7,269 bases of DNA from Clostridiales bacterium. GTDB lineage: Bacteria > Bacillota > Clostridia > Christensenellales > CAG-138. This document shows, one piece after another, positions 6,301-7,269 of the stretch (positions are counted from its first letter, which is position 1; every line of letters starts with the position of its first letter). The position numbers were made by a program, and so were the translations under genes. The stretch covers positions 1 to 7,269 of the forward strand of contig DNFZ01000203.1 of assembly GCA_003486785.1 (NCBI GenBank). Reading direction: 5' to 3'. The notes beneath the pieces are model-generated. The model made no database searches and was not told where the DNA came from. It was given only the letters and a program-made list of their open reading frames with translations.

Positions 6301-6999
6301 CAGCATGGACACGCCGCCCCATGCGCAGGCCGCATAGAGCTTGCCATCAAGCAGCTCCAAATCGTAGGTATAGCCATCCAGCGGCGTGAGCCCCGCCTCT
6401 TTGGGGTGCAGCGGATCAGATAGATCGACGGCAAGCACACCGCTGCCGCCGCCTGCGAGATACGCGGTTCGCCCCGATGTCACCACATCATACGCATATG
6501 CGAGAGGATAGGCTTCAGCGACTGTCTTCATCTGCGCAGGATCGCGCACATCGACGATCTGCAGCCCCTGCGGCCCGTCGGCCACCAGTGCGTAGTCATC
6601 AAGCACCGCAACCCCCTCGGTATATCCTCTCGTATCCAAAATGCCGATGAGTGCCGGTTGAGACGGGTTTCGCACATCCAGCACAATCAGGCCTCCAAGC
6701 CCGCAGGCGACAAACAGCTTGCCCGCGCCGTCGCTGGCAATGCTCTCGACAAAGTCCGGCAGCAGCGGGCTCGTGCCGAGTACGCGCATCTCTGCAGGCT
6801 CTGAAACATCCAATATCAATACATGCAAGCCCGTTCCAACATACAAAACAGTCCCTTCCGCAAGCAGCGCTTTCGTCGTTCCGCCAGTTTGGCCAACAAG
6901 TTGCCAATCGCCGTCCCCACTCTCCGCGTGAGCCTGCATCGGCAGGCAGGACAATACGAGTGCGAGACAAATGAGCCATGCAAGAAACTTGTGTTTCAT
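3382..6999 (-). CDS. large secreted protein with 14 LVIVD propeller units, a beta-helix and an Ig-like end
   Basis: 1205 residues. A Sec signal peptide (MKHKF, hydrophobic core, AHA/ES cleavage after residue 25) sends it outside the cell. Residues about 30-618 hold 14 units of about 42 residues, each ending in a strand such as LIVLDV, LQIVDV, IWIVDV or IQVVDL, often followed by a D/N-P turn. This is the LVIVD (PF08309-type) repeat, and 14 units suits two seven-bladed propellers. After a linker, VTSAADSGAGTLRDAL (666-681) opens a right-handed parallel beta-helix to about 1115. Its rungs carry GNYIGTDITGTKAIPN-type and GEGNIISGN-type modules starting near 808, 867, 931 and 992. Residues 1122-1205 resemble a bacterial Ig-like domain ending GNTSPLS. 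No LPXTG motif, S-layer domain or C-terminal membrane helix is seen, so how it is retained is unclear. No catalytic residues can be assigned. Roles in polysaccharide or surface binding are plausible but unproven. ATG 6999 follows CGGAGG by 5 nt. No clear terminator follows the gene. Confidence 0.88.
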   Translation of the reverse strand: MKHKFLAWLICLALVLSCLPMQAHAESGDGDWQLVGQTGGTTKALLAEGTVLYVGTGLHVLILDVSEPAEMRVLGTSPLLPDFVESIASDGAGKLFVACGLGGLIVLDVRNPSQPALIGILDTRGYTEGVAVLDDYALVADGPQGLQIVDVRDPAQMKTVAEAYPLAYAYDVVTSGRTAYLAGGGSGVLAVDLSDPLHPKEAGLTPLDGYTYDLELLDGKLYAACAWGGVSMLNIATPLMPKRVVSTQTSGWAMALCSFGKDLLVLDGADGAMIMGVAPTALVHLSTYTLGGFALAGAVSGATAFVLDSEKGLLALDLTKKREPALICRWMPLLEARRLTMQDGVCYVAGGLSGMHVFDMANSASPVESYWYDTGGGYANQVMIGEGVAYLTTHLATEEPLTIFDLADALLPQKIGVVPNDESVFNSAFRAMCMGENALLIAGEHCDITINIDDLTKPYMMDRLDLENPVNADGSGSLMISTNSYALQLVDVSDPGNLRLISQLPKNSGGEAIRFINPTTVITSADPGIWIVDVSDPKNPRKISELKITGSVMDIFLDGTSAYLCNLGDGIQVVDLSDLHHPVLTDSFVTIGLAYDCFVKEGLIYVADSFAGMTIYHKGEREQADDTTVVQSAPVALSVKTGDAQYSLNLISSNQPVPTEAFNAIVTSAADSGAGTLRDALEHLRPNTTITFDQAVFPADHPATIHLESPLPEIGWDYLTIDASNAGVVLDGGKLESGSGLLIYSFYNRIMGLQIVNFPQHGIDLQGGGSVIGGNRNEGIGPMGQGNLLSGNRWYGIRVGGFGQTLLGNYVGVDLSGEKAFPNFDGIFITEAEDITVGSVISGEGNIISGNKMINIDSWGDHTRIIGNIIGLNASGTKAISTSTASNVTLESNVMNAIVGGTTPGERNIISGANLGVVFSDPNSYQCAVIGNYIGTDITGTKAIPNHDGILMWTSGNHRVGGTRAGEGNIISGNQNGVQLNGYGVTDNIVIGNVIGYDANGKPLPNETAVSINMGQKHAILGGYTEPEGNRIYGGSISMRITDRGIQACYIAGNFIDNPKGMAIYLENGANRNFVQGNTVSQISGNSLRVDYGEGNMLRANLFAGNKPHEIILLHEGGNRMLSAPELTASTPEGFSGKTVPFGRVETYLFEAGSIRPLGFTDADSNGAFVCKYPALAGGKRFVLLVTDTLGNTSPLSTVFALSVN

Positions 7000-7004
7000 A
7001 TTGT

Positions 7005-7010
7005 CCTCCG
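7005..7010 (-). promoter_or_regulatory. ribosome binding site of the large secreted protein
   Basis: CGGAGG on the minus strand, 5 nt before ATG 6999. It fixes the start codon in agreement with the signal peptide. Confidence 0.8.
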
Positions 7011-7088
7011 TTTTTTTGTTCCGATGAAAAAATCGTTTCCATTGGTATCTGATGTGTTTCTTCTTTGTAGTGGCTTTGTTGCAAGAAC

Positions 7089-7104
7089 TCCGAAATAATT
7101 CGGA
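7089..7104 (-). repeat. short hairpin in the 5' leader of the large gene
   Basis: TCCGAA (7104-7099) and TTCGGA (7094-7089) form a perfect 6-bp stem with a TTAT loop, about 15 nt downstream of the predicted transcription start. It may be an mRNA-stabilising 5' hairpin or an operator; the function is not evident. Confidence 0.35.
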
Positions 7105-7125
7105 ACAATTGTGCTTCCATTCACA

Positions 7126-7154
7126 TTTATATCACTCGGTCAGGTTCTTTGCAA
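7126..7154 (-). promoter_or_regulatory. promoter of the large secreted protein gene
   Basis: On the minus strand, TTGCAA (7154-7149), a 17-bp spacer and TATAAA (7131-7126), with TGA before the -10 giving an extended -10. The predicted start is near 7119, about 120 nt before the ATG. A second possible extended -10, TGGTATAAT (TATAAT at 7225-7220), lies further upstream but has no -35, and it abuts the terminator at 7228-7255. Confidence 0.6.
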
Positions 7155-7227
7155 GTGCACAAAATACACAAATAACTGTGATCGGACAAGTTTTTGCTGT
7201 ACTGAGTGTGCGACACAATATTATACC

Positions 7228-7255
7228 AAAAAAGCCCTAATTTAGGGACTTTTTT
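7228..7255. terminator. bidirectional intrinsic terminator at the right edge
   Basis: AAAAAAGCCCT (7228-7238) pairs with AGGGACTTTTTT (7244-7255) around an AATTT loop with one bulged A; A6 and T6 flanks make it active on either strand. Since the large gene's promoter lies to its left, it probably ends a minus-strand gene located beyond the right edge. Confidence 0.8.
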
Positions 7256-7259
7256 GACA
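7254..7259 (+). promoter_or_regulatory. possible -35 box of a rightward promoter cut by the window edge
   Basis: TTGACA, the exact consensus -35, on the plus strand directly after the terminator. A -10 would fall about 17 bp further, outside the window, so it cannot be confirmed. Confidence 0.2.
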
Positions 7260-7269
7260 GACTGAGGCG

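Overview
The window looks like a chromosomal segment of a Gram-positive anaerobe of the Clostridia (Bacillota), probably a fairly GC-rich gut lineage. I base this on a BMP-type lipoprotein transporter, strong AGGAGG-like ribosome binding sites, a small basic protein of a type I recall from Clostridia, and a Mef(A)-like exporter. No rRNA, tRNA, CRISPR array, transposase or phage gene is visible. The genus call is inference.

Layout, left to right. (1) 1-1236, plus strand: the 3' end of a BMP-family ABC permease, then a complete BMP substrate-binding lipoprotein, closed by a strong intrinsic terminator. (2) 1262-1701, plus strand: a promoter and a small, very basic protein gene whose intrinsic terminator (1505-1548) lies inside the reading frame, about 150 nt before the stop codon. 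The predicted mRNA has no stop codon, as in the ribosome-rescue gene arfA. (3) 1585-2841, minus strand: a major facilitator exporter closely resembling the macrolide pump Mef(A). It converges on the small gene and shares its bidirectional terminator. (4) 2842-3381: a roughly 500-nt leader for the exporter with an extended -10 promoter, an 8-codon ORF MYYYIRIR behind a strong Shine-Dalgarno, and mutually exclusive RNA stems that could form an attenuator. (5) 3382-6999, minus strand: a 1205-residue secreted protein with 14 LVIVD-type propeller units, a right-handed beta-helix and a C-terminal Ig-like domain. (6) 7000-7269: its promoter region, and a bidirectional terminator that insulates it from whatever lies to the right.

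The most interesting part is 1372-3381. The 8-residue leader ends in Arg-Ile-Arg-stop, the same design as the macrolide-sensing leader I recall for streptococcal mef (MTASMRLR), with Arg at codons 6 and 8. This points to macrolide-dependent ribosome stalling that switches on the pump by antitermination. The convergent neighbour looks like a tmRNA-controlled, possibly ribosome-rescue, small protein. Together they would form a compact locus for coping with stalled ribosomes. The sequence elements are directly visible; the mechanism is inference.
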